A DNA stretch of 64,000 nucleotides from contig NZ_WWFG01000001.1 of assembly GCF_026127265.1 (NCBI RefSeq), forward strand, positions 744,001 to 808,000. The letters are read 5' to 3'. Source of the DNA: Nostoc sp. KVJ3 (GTDB taxonomy: Bacteria; Cyanobacteriota; Cyanobacteriia; Cyanobacteriales; Nostocaceae). Below, in pieces: positions 36,191 through 46,711 of the stretch. The stretch's first letter is position 1, and each line of letters begins with the position of its first letter. The position numbers and the translations under genes were made by a program. The notes beneath the pieces are model-generated. The model did no database searches. It was not told the origin of the DNA and saw nothing but the letters and a program-made list of their open reading frames with translations.

Positions 36191-36558
36191 ATAGTCATTG
36201 GTTATTAGTCATTAGTTATTAGTAGATGCTTAGTAACTTGAAACAAATGACAAATGCGGTAGATATACTCAGCAATTTGTTCAGCGTGAGCATTTTTACT
36301 TTTTACAATTTGATACAAATATTTTTAGCCTCAAAATTAACCTAATGAGGCTAGGTTTGCATAGATTGTTAAATTGACATCTTGCACGTAATAAGGTAGA
36401 GGGACTATAATTCACTCTTATTACCATCTATTGCCCAAACTCCTTAAAGTCCTTACTCTTAGAGGCTTTTTTCTCAAATAGGGAAACTATAAGATTCGGG
36501 AAAAAATTTGCTCATCTCCTCAAAAGAGGCTTGTGCAAATCAAAAAGGAGGGTGGGAA
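36191..36558. other. Spacer before nblA; short heptad repeat, no gene
   Basis: The start carries degenerate heptads (TTAGTCA, TTAGTTA; about 36196-36224). The remainder is AT-rich with no reading frame showing family similarity and no clear hairpin terminator. It leads into the NtcA box below. Confidence 0.5.
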
Positions 36559-36596
36559 GTAGTTATATCTACTTGAGTCAAAACAGAACCTATTTT
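36559..36596 (+). promoter_or_regulatory. NtcA-type box and -10 for nblA
   Basis: GTA-GTTATATC-TAC at 36559-36572 is an exact GTA-N8-TAC NtcA site. TATTTT, fitting TAN3T, starts 19 bp later at 36591, the spacing of NtcA-activated class II promoters. Transcription would begin near 36603 and give a leader of about 215 nt before nblA. NtcA activates nblA under nitrogen limitation in related species; the site here is read directly, the binding is inferred. Confidence 0.65.
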
Positions 36597-36819
36597 CCAG
36601 AATATGGCTAGGTTGACTTAAGTTGTATATCAGTAGGATTAGGTGCAAGATATCAGACCAAAAAAATTCCACATTTAGGACGTGGGCAATCTGTCAAACA
36701 ATTGTTATCTTCCTTAATACGGAGGAACAAATGTTGGACACATACAAGTCCAATTATTATCCCCTTTGGGCTTCTACAAACGATATCACCATTTACACGT
36801 TGTTTTTTCGGAGTTAACT

Positions 36820-37017
36820 ATGAACCAACCAATGAAACTATCCTTGGAACAGCAATTCAGCATCTGCTCATTTGCCACTCAGGTGCAAAATATGAGCCAC
36901 GATCAAGCTAAAGACTTTTTAGTAAAGCTCTATGAGCAAATGGTAGTTCGTGAGGCAACTTATCAAGAGCTTCTTAAGCACCAGTGGGGCTTAGATTCCG
37001 GTTCCACTATGGCATAG
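36820..37017 (+). CDS. nblA: Phycobilisome degradation protein NblA
   Basis: 65 residues. MNQPMKLSLEQQFSICSFA, VQNMSHDQAKDFLVKLYEQM and REATYQELLKHQWGLDSG match Nostoc NblA over their full length. ATG 36820 has GGAG about 7 bases upstream; longer in-frame starts add unrelated residues. NblA dimers bind phycobilisome linker/rod proteins and deliver them to Clp protease, bleaching cells under nitrogen starvation and during heterocyst maturation. Confidence 0.95.
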   Translation: MNQPMKLSLEQQFSICSFATQVQNMSHDQAKDFLVKLYEQMVVREATYQELLKHQWGLDSGSTMA

Positions 37018-37480
37018 AGTCGTTCTACTGTCGCAGTGGGCGACCTCCTTCTCTTGCTTGGTTCCAAGAAGGAAAAGAGCTGGGGATGTCGGGGCGTCAA
37101 CTTCGATAAACAACTTTACAACGACGGCAAAAAAGTTTAATTCACAAAACCAACTAACGAAATTTTCTATGGCGCAATATGCTGGAGTCTAGACTTAACT
37201 TTAGCTTTGTTGGCTAAATTTACTGTTTGCTTTAGCCATACTCATCTTTGTTTTGTCTATAATAGACTAATCTGCGTAACTCTACAATTCCTTAAAATAC
37301 TTACACAGTAACATTTAGAGATAATTCATACACTACTACTTTAGTAGCTAGCGATTTCACTCTCTATACATATAACTAGAACTTACATCTTTATATACAT
37401 TTTGTTTATAAAAGTTTACATTCTTTGAACAACCACCCCTTGATTACATCTAAAAGTATGTAACATTCAATAAATTATTC
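37018..37480. other. Spacer between convergent nblA and kinase genes; no gene
   Basis: A weak stem CTTCT...AGAAG with inner TTGG/CCAA near 37049-37075 could end the nblA transcript but lacks a T run. The rest is AT-rich and featureless to my reading. Confidence 0.4.
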
Positions 37481-39034
<1,554 letters not shown>

Positions 39035-39564
39035 AGAGAGTTTGAATCCAAAAGCAGGTTGTAAGCGTTTGTGAGGAAAAGTGCAGTCAAGCAGATATCT
39101 GAATTATTACGCCCAGAAATGATTTTCTAGGTTATAGCGCAAGCTATAAGTCGATAGTAAAAAACAAAAAGCAAAAAGCTTATAAGATAAGCTTTTGGAC
39201 GATTTACAATCATTACTTTATTTACGCGGTGCTGTCCTAGTACACTGTGGCGCAAGTTTGCCTACCTTTAACAAGGGCATTTTGCCCTAAGTCTTGTTAA
39301 TTGAGATAGTAAGTGGATTTACGTAATCCTGTAATAGCTTTTTTAAGTCATATTTTAAAAGATTGAAGCCATAATCTGACAGTTTACAACCGAGACGGTT
39401 ATTACATCTGGTGTAACATACCAGATCAAACAAGCAGAAAGAGTAGATTTATAATGAGACTTCATATCATTTTGTACTTTAATTGTGGTGTAGTTTTAGT
39501 TTGCCCAATTTTGAGTAAATAGATAACTCTAGGATCTGCCAAAAACCTTAATTATGTGGTATTT

Positions 39565-39601
39565 CACTCATCATAGAGTTCTGAAAACTCTATGATGAGT
39601 G
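39565..39601. repeat. Perfect 16-bp-arm palindrome in a 1.1-kb gene-free spacer
   Basis: CACTCATCATAGAGTT (39565-39580), loop CTGAA, then AACTCTATGATGAGTG (39586-39601). No T run follows on either strand, so it is not a classic terminator. The surrounding spacer 39035-40160 holds no supported gene: only this palindrome, a family F copy and a small GT2-like relic. Confidence 0.75.
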
Positions 39602-39715
39602 CGGAGTTTTGAATATCAATAAAGGCTGAGGGGGCGACATGAAGCTATGCTGGGCAGATTTTATGAGCTTTAAGCTCTCATAACTCGTAAATAATCGGGT
39701 GCATCCCAGGTTTTA

Positions 39716-39930
39716 TTTTGCAATGAAAGAATAACTGTCATTGCGAACGCGAACAGCGTCTCACAGATAGGAGGAACGACGAACGCGAACAGCATGTCGC
39801 AGACACGCAATCCTACTATGGACTCGCCCTTAGTTGGATCGGAGATGTTGCGATTGCTTTGCTTCACTTCATTTCGTACCTTACGCGAAGGCTCCGCCTA
39901 CGCAATGATATGCAAAAAAGTGGGATAATC
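39716..39930. repeat. MITE-like family F, diverged copy
   Basis: It contains TGTCATTGCGAACGCGAACA, a duplicated GAACGCGAACAGC unit, and ends with CTACGCAATGATATGC, matching the ends of the copies at 31557 and 62641. The internal sequence is different, with CGTACCTTACGCGAAGGCTC. Confidence 0.5.
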
Positions 39931-40057
39931 CCTAAATAATCCTCTAGCTTATTAGGACTTATGATTGTGATTTTAGTGGTCAATAAACCACAAGTAAAGT
40001 TTTGATTGGTTATTACTTTTATCCTACCTCCAGCAAGATCATCCTTTGCCTTTGTTT

Positions 40058-40084
40058 TGTAACTAGGGATAATGACGGATGCTT
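40058..40084 (-). pseudogene. Tiny relic resembling a GT2 glycosyltransferase start
   Basis: This segment matches 41141-41167 at about 24 of 27 bases. Read leftward it gives ASVIIPSYKT, the first beta-strand motif of GT2 enzymes, but stop codons lie just upstream and later sequence has no GT2 similarity. It may be what is left of a second gene or a short conversion tract. Chance is possible. Confidence 0.25.
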
Positions 40085-40160
40085 ATTAACTGACCAGGTT
40101 TTAACCTTCAGGCTGATTCTGAGTACGTAAGAATGTATTTTTTGGTGAGAAACTGTGATA

Positions 40161-41177
40161 TTACGAATTGGGATTTTTTCGTTTTCTCTGTAGATTATAA
40201 GACATATCGAAAACTAATTTATTACCCATCACATAGTATTGAATTCGGCGTTCAATAATATTCTTAAATCGAGAAGTAAAATCAGAAATAAAACGCGGAT
40301 TTCTCCTCATTTCTGTTAATACTGTTAAAAATTTACCTTGTTTTATCGGCACTATAACTTGAAAGTAAGCTAGATTTTTTTGGTATATTGCAATATTATA
40401 AGATAGAGCAAGCATTAAAGCTGGATTTTTTTTCACAACCTCTTGTTGCATGAAAGCATTAGTAGCACTCAAGTATTGATTTAGACGTAACTCTCGGCTT
40501 TTATGCACAAGAGATCCGGGACGTGAGCGGTAGAAATAATAAGGTTTTGGTTCAAGAAAAAAACGAGCTCCTTTGATTAAGCATTTCATGTCAAGCCAAA
40601 AATCTTGACCCATCCTGATAGCTTCATCATACTCGATACCATGCTTAAGCAGAAATTCCCGTTTGAATAGAGGTTTGCTTAAGCCAAGATGCAAACCGGG
40701 TTGTCCATAGACATCAGTTTTCACAAAATAAATGATATCTATTTGGAGAATTTTATTTATATTTTCTTGACTTTCTTGAATCAATGTACTCCAAGGAGAT
40801 GTTTCACCATCCTTGATTAAATAAATATCATCAGCAATCATATCTGCATTTCTTTCATTTGCCAGTAAGACAAGCTTTTCCAATCTTTCGGGAGCATACC
40901 AATCATCTGAATCAAGTACAGCAATCCATTCTCCTTGGGCTGCTCTAAGGGCACGATTACGCGCAGCAGCAGCCCCAAGGTTTTGTTGATTAACTATTAT
41001 TTTGAGGCGTGGATCGGTAAAAATTTTAGCTACTTCTACAGTTTTATCACTTGAACCATCATCGACCATGATAACTTCAATATCATTGAGCGTTTGGTCT
41101 AAGGCTGACTGTATTGCCTTTGCAATATAAGCTTCGGTATTGTAAGCAGGGATAATGACGGATACTTTAGGATTCAC
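40161..41177 (-). CDS. GT2 family glycosyltransferase
   Basis: 338 residues from GTG 41177 (MNPKVSVIIPAYNTEAYI), preceded by CAGGAG; an upstream GTG at 41201 would add 8 residues that overlap that ribosome site. GT-A fold motifs: VIMVDDGSSD, NLGAAAARNRAL and WIAVLDSDDWYAPERL, where the last DxD holds the metal and nucleotide sugar. The C-terminal part has no membrane helix but many aromatic and basic residues. The acceptor is unknown; it is likely for exopolysaccharide, LPS or a glycolipid. No polysaccharide cluster adjoins. Confidence 0.9.
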   Translation of the reverse strand: MNPKVSVIIPAYNTEAYIAKAIQSALDQTLNDIEVIMVDDGSSDKTVEVAKIFTDPRLKIIVNQQNLGAAAARNRALRAAQGEWIAVLDSDDWYAPERLEKLVLLANERNADMIADDIYLIKDGETSPWSTLIQESQENINKILQIDIIYFVKTDVYGQPGLHLGLSKPLFKREFLLKHGIEYDEAIRMGQDFWLDMKCLIKGARFFLEPKPYYFYRSRPGSLVHKSRELRLNQYLSATNAFMQQEVVKKNPALMLALSYNIAIYQKNLAYFQVIVPIKQGKFLTVLTEMRRNPRFISDFTSRFKNIIERRIQYYVMGNKLVFDMSYNLQRKRKNPNS

Positions 41178-41358
41178 GAAAATGAACTCCTGATTACACA
41201 CTTAAGTAAAGATGCCAAAATTCCGACGATAATTTGATAACTTATCTTTTACCATACAACTCAGTGGGTCGATGAGATTGAAGAAGAATTGAGACATACA
41301 TTGAAGGTTGGGAAAGCAGTGTGTTGCCCAGGCTAGACACACAGCAGATGCACTTTCA

Positions 41359-41805
41359 TTAGGTTGACTGACGTTCTAAGCTAACTTCCATTGTGTTAGT
41401 TAAAAAATGACCAGCTAAAATGCCACCACTTAGGTAATATTTATCTTCCGAAATTCGGTGTAGGGTTTCAAAACCACTATGACGGTGACGATCGCTTAGT
41501 ACCCAGTAACGCTGTACAATAGTATCTAGACCAATCCAGCCTTCGCCTTCAGCTTGCCCCAAAATATTATGTTGTAGTAAAAAAGTATATTGACGCTCTT
41601 CCTCATGGAGTCGTCCCTTATACTGTAGAGAAATTTCCGAGCGATCGCTACCTGGAAATATCAGCTTTGTGGCCATAGTGAACCAGTTATCTCGATTCCA
41701 AGCTACCAAGGTCATACCTTTAACGCTGATTGGCATCCCATTGCGTTCTAGCCAATTTCCCTGTATTGTCCAGCGTCCTGGTTCCAATAAAAAAGTATGA
41801 GCCAC
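41359..41805 (-). CDS. Conserved cyanobacterial protein, beta-rich (148 aa)
   Basis: It starts at GTG 41805 with AGAAGG just before. The sequence FLLEPGRWTIQGNWLERNGMPISVKG, then repeated strands with WVLSDRHRHSGFETLHRISEDKYYLSGGI, looks like a small all-beta barrel such as a lipocalin. I recognise it as a cyanobacterial hypothetical type only. There are no signal or membrane segments. It lies between the GT2 and anmK genes, all leftward, with spacings over 100 bp, so no operon is clear. Confidence 0.6.
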   Translation of the reverse strand: MAHTFLLEPGRWTIQGNWLERNGMPISVKGMTLVAWNRDNWFTMATKLIFPGSDRSEISLQYKGRLHEEERQYTFLLQHNILGQAEGEGWIGLDTIVQRYWVLSDRHRHSGFETLHRISEDKYYLSGGILAGHFLTNTMEVSLERQST

Positions 41806-41931
41806 CTTCTATATTCCCTGTCCCGAACGAGTGCTGCCAAGACTACAGTTATAGCAATGCTGTTAGTATTAGCGGGGTGTTTAGCCCATAATGAAAATTT
41901 TTTATCTTGTTTATTGTTCTTGTCATAGGAC

Positions 41932-43164
41932 TCAGAACTGACTTTGGTGAATTTCTCCTAGAAGCACTTCTTGAGGTGCGCCGGTAGCAATCGGTAGGTT
42001 GCCGGGAATGCCCAAATGCCGCCAGTAGGCTAAAATTGCAAAGGCGATCGCTTCTTTAAAATCTGCACTCAAACCAACTTCATCTGTAGTCAAGACTGGG
42101 ATTGATGTCAATAATAACTGTAATCTTTGTTTTAAATAGAGATTGCGACTACCGCCACCACATAATAGTACTTGTTGTGGCATTTCCGGCAAAAAAGTGC
42201 GGTAACTATGAACAATTGAAGCAGATGTAAGTTCTGTGAGAGTTGCCAGTATGTCGGCAGCATTGAGTTGGTATACTTGGGCATCTTTTAAACACTCATG
42301 CAGGTAAGTCACACCAAACAACTCTCGACCAGTAGATTTGGGCGGTGGTAGATGAAAATAGTCTTGGTTGAGCCATTGTTCTACCAAAGGATGGTAAGGA
42401 GTACCAGTTGCTGCCCAATTACCATCTTCATCGTAAGTTTTAGCACCAGCGCTTAAATGCTCCACTGCCAGATCCAATAAACTATTTCCTGGGCCAGTAT
42501 CCCAAGCGCGAATTTTTGAGAGCCAGTCGCCATACCGAGGCGGAATATAAGCTACATTACCAATACCACCAATGTTTTGAATACAACGTCCCTCTTGGGG
42601 ATGACTAAGCAAATAGGCATCTACTCTGGGCACAAGAGGCGCACCATGACCACCAATCGCGATATCAGCCACACGAAAGTTGCTCACAGTTGTAATGGCT
42701 GTAAGATGGGCAATTAACTCACCACGCCCTAGTTGTAAACTGTAACCTAGTGGAGAGTGGGGAGAGACGCGATTAATTGCATTTTTACTAGGGAGTAGGG
42801 TTTTCTGGTCAATTTCTCTCTTTGCAGGTGGTCGATGATAAACTGTTTGACCGTGGGAGCCAATAAGAGTGGCTGGCTGATGACCAATTTGAATATTTTG
42901 GGCAGCTTGGGCAAAGACAATAGCGATCGCATCATCTATCTCTGCCAATTCTGCCATTGAGATGGCAACACCTGCACCAACTGCCAAGATTCTTTCTCTG
43001 AGTTCGGCTGGATAAGGATATGTTTCTCCAGCGACCAACTCAACTTTAAGATCAAATTCTGTACCGGAAATCTCTACCAAGGCAGCGTCTATGCCATCTA
43101 CGGATGTACCACTAATTAAACCGATAACGCGAGTCGGGACAGTAACTTCTTCAATCGGATGCAT
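41932..43164 (-). CDS. anmK: Anhydro-N-acetylmuramic acid kinase
   Basis: 410 residues. AnmK motifs: [21 protein letters not shown] (ATP loop), [56 protein letters not shown]. It phosphorylates and opens anhydroMurNAc for recycling of cell-wall sugars. Between [10 protein letters not shown] and [14 protein letters not shown] is an insert of about 20 residues ([18 protein letters not shown]) encoded by sequence matching a family B repeat and STRR (nt 42752-42802), apparently tolerated in a surface loop. The ATG is at 43164. Confidence 0.93.
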   Translation of the reverse strand: MHPIEEVTVPTRVIGLISGTSVDGIDAALVEISGTEFDLKVELVAGETYPYPAELRERILAVGAGVAISMAELAEIDDAIAIVFAQAAQNIQIGHQPATLIGSHGQTVYHRPPAKREIDQKTLLPSKNAINRVSPHSPLGYSLQLGRGELIAHLTAITTVSNFRVADIAIGGHGAPLVPRVDAYLLSHPQEGRCIQNIGGIGNVAYIPPRYGDWLSKIRAWDTGPGNSLLDLAVEHLSAGAKTYDEDGNWAATGTPYHPLVEQWLNQDYFHLPPPKSTGRELFGVTYLHECLKDAQVYQLNAADILATLTELTSASIVHSYRTFLPEMPQQVLLCGGGSRNLYLKQRLQLLLTSIPVLTTDEVGLSADFKEAIAFAILAYWRHLGIPGNLPIATGAPQEVLLGEIHQSQF

Positions 43165-43261
43165 TGCTCAAGATTCTTTTGTTGATTGCAAGAGGTAGTT
43201 TAATTCATGCTACTACTCATGTCAAAAAAGGTAAGGTGGCATAGTTGACTGGGAAAGCCGA

Positions 43262-43396
43262 ATTGTGAAAATTGATGCAAGCGATTGTCATCAAGAGATT
43301 TTGCAATTAATCATGCAGCAAAATGCAGATTGTGTAATTACCTTAAAGAAGAACCAAGGTAATCTCGATCGTCAAGTTCAAAAACTATTCAGCTAA
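43262..43396 (+). pseudogene. ISAs1-family transposase relic
   Basis: The frame IVKIDASDCHQEILQLIMQQ, then NADCVITLKKNQGNLDRQV and a stop covers one catalytic segment of ISAs1-type DDE transposases, whose consensus reads IDAMGCQ...I...GDYVLALKKNQG. The usual MG after DA is here SD. No flanking part of the gene remains, and no inverted repeats were found. The rest of the 43165-43741 spacer shows nothing else I can support. Confidence 0.7.
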
Positions 43397-43741
43397 AGGA
43401 TAAGCACGGTTTTCAAGGGATTGGCATAGGACAATGCCTCATGCCTTCTTAATCTAGAACCATAAAAATATAAACTGCCTACAAATTACAAAATGGCACT
43501 TTTTATAAATAAAGCTTGTTTACAATTTAGCACTGATAACTTCGCACATTCTACATAAAGCGATAGACATCACAGGACATAACATCAGTGATTATCCTCT
43601 AAATAAAGTCCAACAACTTACATTTTTATCTGCGTATAATCAAATCAAAAAAGTAGTAATCCCTCTGATGTTCAAATCTAGAAGCACATCGCACAATGAG
43701 GCTATGAACACGAAAGATTAAAAAACAAAAAGGGTTCTCAA

Positions 43742-44542
43742 ATGAAAAGTCTTTTAATTAAGTCCGCGATCGCTTCAGGTGTTGTTTTGTCCTTAGCTAC
43801 TGTTACCCGTCCGGCAATGGCTGCATCTTTTGCGGTATCAATAGAAAACGCAGGCGTACAAAATGCACAGTTATCAAATCTTGTTGATGCCCATGTAGAT
43901 ACTTTTGATGGACAAACAGCAGGTTACAGTGCAACAGGCTTTCAATGGAAGGATGGAGCAACAACTGTTGGTTCTTATAATAACGGTCTAATCAACAATG
44001 CAAACCAATATGGTGGTGCTGGTGGATCGGGTCAATATTTTGATGTAGACACGAATAACGGTAGTAAACAAACGGTTTCCACCCTGAGTTTGACAACCCC
44101 ACAAAGTTACTTTGGACTTTGGTGGTCTGCGGGAGATGCTAGCAACGTACTTACATTTCTTTCACAAGGTAAGGTTGTCTTTTCTATGACTACTGCTGAT
44201 GTGGTAAATTACATCGCAGGATTATCAAATAAAGCCAGCTACTACAGTAATCCTAACTCACAATTCAAAGGTCAAGATTCTGGAGAACCCTTTGCGTTCA
44301 TCAACTTCTACGATGTTGGTGGAACTTTTGATCAAGTTCAATTCACCAATGTTGGCGGAACTGGTTTTGAATCAGATAATCACACAGTCGCGACTAGCTA
44401 CAAGAGTATCACCGGAGGTGTAGTTACTCAAGCAGTTCCTGAGTCTTCTTCTGTATTAGGAGTTTTTGTGATTGGTTTTGTGGGTGCTGCTTCAGTTATG
44501 ACTCGTCGAGTTAATAAGAAGTCAGTTTTGCAATTGTCATAA
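43742..44542 (+). CDS. PEP-CTERM exosortase-dependent surface protein (Npun_F0296-like)
   Basis: 266 residues. Signal peptide: MKSLLIKSAIASGVVLSLAT ending PAMAASF. The C-terminal sorting signal is VPESSSVLGVFVIGFVGAAS followed by RRVNKK, the PEP-CTERM pattern (PExS, membrane helix, basic tail) cut by exosortase. The body is beta-rich with SYFGLWWSAGDASNVLTFL and EPFAFINFYDVGGTFDQVQF, which I associate with the family named after Npun_F0296. It is exported and probably surface-bound; no function is known. AAAGGG precedes the ATG. Confidence 0.85.
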   Translation: MKSLLIKSAIASGVVLSLATVTRPAMAASFAVSIENAGVQNAQLSNLVDAHVDTFDGQTAGYSATGFQWKDGATTVGSYNNGLINNANQYGGAGGSGQYFDVDTNNGSKQTVSTLSLTTPQSYFGLWWSAGDASNVLTFLSQGKVVFSMTTADVVNYIAGLSNKASYYSNPNSQFKGQDSGEPFAFINFYDVGGTFDQVQFTNVGGTGFESDNHTVATSYKSITGGVVTQAVPESSSVLGVFVIGFVGAASVMTRRVNKKSVLQLS

Positions 44543-44626
44543 GTGTAATGGCTTGTAAACAAGCCGATTTCTGGCTCAGATTAAAAGCCGCACTTCTGAT
44601 AATCATTAAGGAAATGTCACTCTCCA

Positions 44627-44693
44627 GCGATGCCTGCGGCGGGCTACGCCTACGCCACTTTAATAGCATTGCTTTACAGCAATGCTATTAAAG
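44627..44693. repeat. Common Nostoc repeat plus a perfect 15-bp palindrome
   Basis: GCGATGCCTGCGGCGGGCTA at about 44627 is a widespread Nostoc spacer motif, a variant of the one inside coaR. Next to it CTTTAATAGCATTGC (44658-44672), loop TTTACA, pairs exactly with GCAATGCTATTAAAG (44679-44693). It lies about 115 bp past the PEP-CTERM gene and could end its transcript, though no T run follows. The remaining sequence to 44997 shows a GGGCGAG/CTCGCCC stem at 44822-44853 followed by TAATTATTTTGTT, another terminator-like form. Confidence 0.65.
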
Positions 44694-44997
44694 ATACCAA
44701 TTCAATCTCAATCAAATTTGCCTGATTTTCTCTATGCCTTACTCCCAGGCTCGATTTTGCGTAGCTTGCCGTAGGCAGCATTTCAGAAGTTCCAGCGAAA
44801 AGTTAACACTCAATACAAGTTAGGGCGAGCTTACTTAGGTAAACTCGCCCTAATTATTTTGTTATTAAAGCTTACGCATTGACAGAAAAGACTAAATCTG
44901 TGATATGGGCAATACCCTGTGGGTACCGATCCTAAAGCTCAGGTTTTAAGAATCGATATGATAGAAAAGTAGATAAAATTTAAACAATATTTATCGA

Positions 44998-46419
44998 ATG
45001 GTGATTCAATCATCTGGCTTGTCCAAGATTAAAGACTCATTAACACAAAAAATCTTTTTGGGCAATGAACCCAATGCGGAATTAATTGCAATTCTCACTG
45101 TTTACTTTGTCCAAGGAATTTTAGGGCTATCGCGTCTCGCTGTTAGCTTTTTCCTCAAAGATGAACTGCTGTTGAGTCCAGTCCAGGTATCGACGCTATT
45201 GGGAATTGTCTTCTTACCTTGGATGATCAAGCCGGTGTTTGGCTTTATCTCTGATGGCTTGCCTATTTTTGGCTATCGTCGCCGTCCTTACTTGATTTTA
45301 TCTGGGATGCTGGGAACTGCTTCCTGGGTAAGTTTGGCCACAATAGTTAATACTAGCTGGGCAGCTACATTAGCGATCGCTCTGAGTTCTCTTAGTGTCG
45401 CTATGAGTGATGTGATAGTTGACTCTCTGGTTGTGGAACGTGCTAGAGGCGAATCTCAAACCAAAGCTGGTTCACTACAATCTCTGTGCTGGGGTGCTTC
45501 TGCGATCGGAGGTTTAATAACAGCATACTTTAGCGGTCTGCTGTTGCAATACTTTACTACCCGTACTGTCTTTGGAATTACTGCCTTATTCCCTCTCATT
45601 GTCTCAGGGGTGGCTTGGTTAATTGCAGAGTCCCCCATTAGCAAAGATCGAGATGCTGAAGATGGTAATCACACCAACCCTTTACCAATCAAACATCAAC
45701 TGAAGCAGTTACGCCAAGCCATTACCCAAAAAACAATTTGGCTACCAACGGCCTTTGTCTTCATTTGGCAAGCTACCCCAAATGCTGAATCAGCCTTTTT
45801 CTACTTCTCTACCAACGAATTACACTTTGAACCAGAATTTTTGGGGCGGGTAAACTTGGTGACAAGTTTTGCTTCTTTAGCAGGTGTTTGGATTTTCCAA
45901 CGTTTCCTCAAAAGCATCCCTTTTCGCGTAATTTTTGCTTGGAGTACTGTCATTTCGTCAATGTTAGGGATGACAATGCTGTTGTTAGTGACTCATACAA
46001 ACAGGTTGTTGGGTATAGATGACCACTGGTTTAGTTTGGGTGATAGTCTTATTCTGACTGTGATGGGGAAAATTGCCTTTATGCCAGTGATGGTGCTAGC
46101 AGCGAGGCTTTGTCCCTCTGGTGTGGAAGCAACCTTGTTTGCCTTGTTAATGTCAATATTTAATTCAGCCGGAACGGTTTCCCAAGCATTGGGGGCATTA
46201 CTCACCTATTGGCTGGGGATTACTGCAACTAACTTTGATTCACTGTGGCTATTGGTGGTAATTACTAACCTTAGTACGCTGTTACCGCTACCCTTTATCA
46301 ACTGGCTACCTGCTGCTGAAGAGCAAGCTGAGACATCCAGAGATGGGGAAGAATCTTTTTTACCTGATTTGATGTCTGAGTTGGTACTGAGAGAACCAGA
46401 GTCGAAAATAGTGGAATAG
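44998..46419 (+). CDS. Folate/biopterin transporter family (FBT/BT1, MFS type)
   Basis: 473 residues with about 12 hydrophobic segments. The pattern YFVQGILGLSRLAVSFFLKDELLLSP, PWMIKPVFGFISDGLPIFGYRRRPYL, SDVIVDSLVVERAR and SLQSLCWGASAIGG is that of cyanobacterial and plastid FBT proteins such as Slr0642, which move folates across the membrane. The ATG is at 44998. Folate is the best guess for substrate; biopterin or related pterins are possible. Confidence 0.88.
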   Translation: MVIQSSGLSKIKDSLTQKIFLGNEPNAELIAILTVYFVQGILGLSRLAVSFFLKDELLLSPVQVSTLLGIVFLPWMIKPVFGFISDGLPIFGYRRRPYLILSGMLGTASWVSLATIVNTSWAATLAIALSSLSVAMSDVIVDSLVVERARGESQTKAGSLQSLCWGASAIGGLITAYFSGLLLQYFTTRTVFGITALFPLIVSGVAWLIAESPISKDRDAEDGNHTNPLPIKHQLKQLRQAITQKTIWLPTAFVFIWQATPNAESAFFYFSTNELHFEPEFLGRVNLVTSFASLAGVWIFQRFLKSIPFRVIFAWSTVISSMLGMTMLLLVTHTNRLLGIDDHWFSLGDSLILTVMGKIAFMPVMVLAARLCPSGVEATLFALLMSIFNSAGTVSQALGALLTYWLGITATNFDSLWLLVVITNLSTLLPLPFINWLPAAEEQAETSRDGEESFLPDLMSELVLREPESKIVE

Positions 46420-46541
46420 TGTAATAAATCTCATACAAAGAGGAGTCAGGGCGCTGCCTCCCTATTGGTGGAAAGTTGCAAAGGTATTCTTTTTAGAGAT
46501 TACATAAGTAGTCAGACAGAATGAAATCTCCGAAAATACAA

Positions 46542-46612
46542 TGTAGAGACGTAGTACTGCTACGTCTCTACAAGGGTTGTGGATAACAGATATTTAATTT
46601 CTGGAGATATCT
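46542..46612 (+). repeat. Family B repeat, complete copy
   Basis: Stem TGTAGAGACGTAG/CTACGTCTCTACA (46542-46572) followed by AGGGTTGTGGATAACAGATA and TTTAATTTCTGGAGATAT, the fullest copy of the family and the one that defines its tail. It lies in the transporter-oxygenase spacer. Confidence 0.75.
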
Positions 46613-46711
46613 AATTAATTACACAATGTCATTGTGAACGCTTGCAATGACTGTAAAATTTTTTGCCCGATTACATTTTTTCTTGCAAACTAACAATAGA
46701 AAATAAAGTAT

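Noticed and set aside
36623..36819. Short open frames in the nblA leader
   Set aside because: No similarity and no ribosome sites; the leader reading is simpler.
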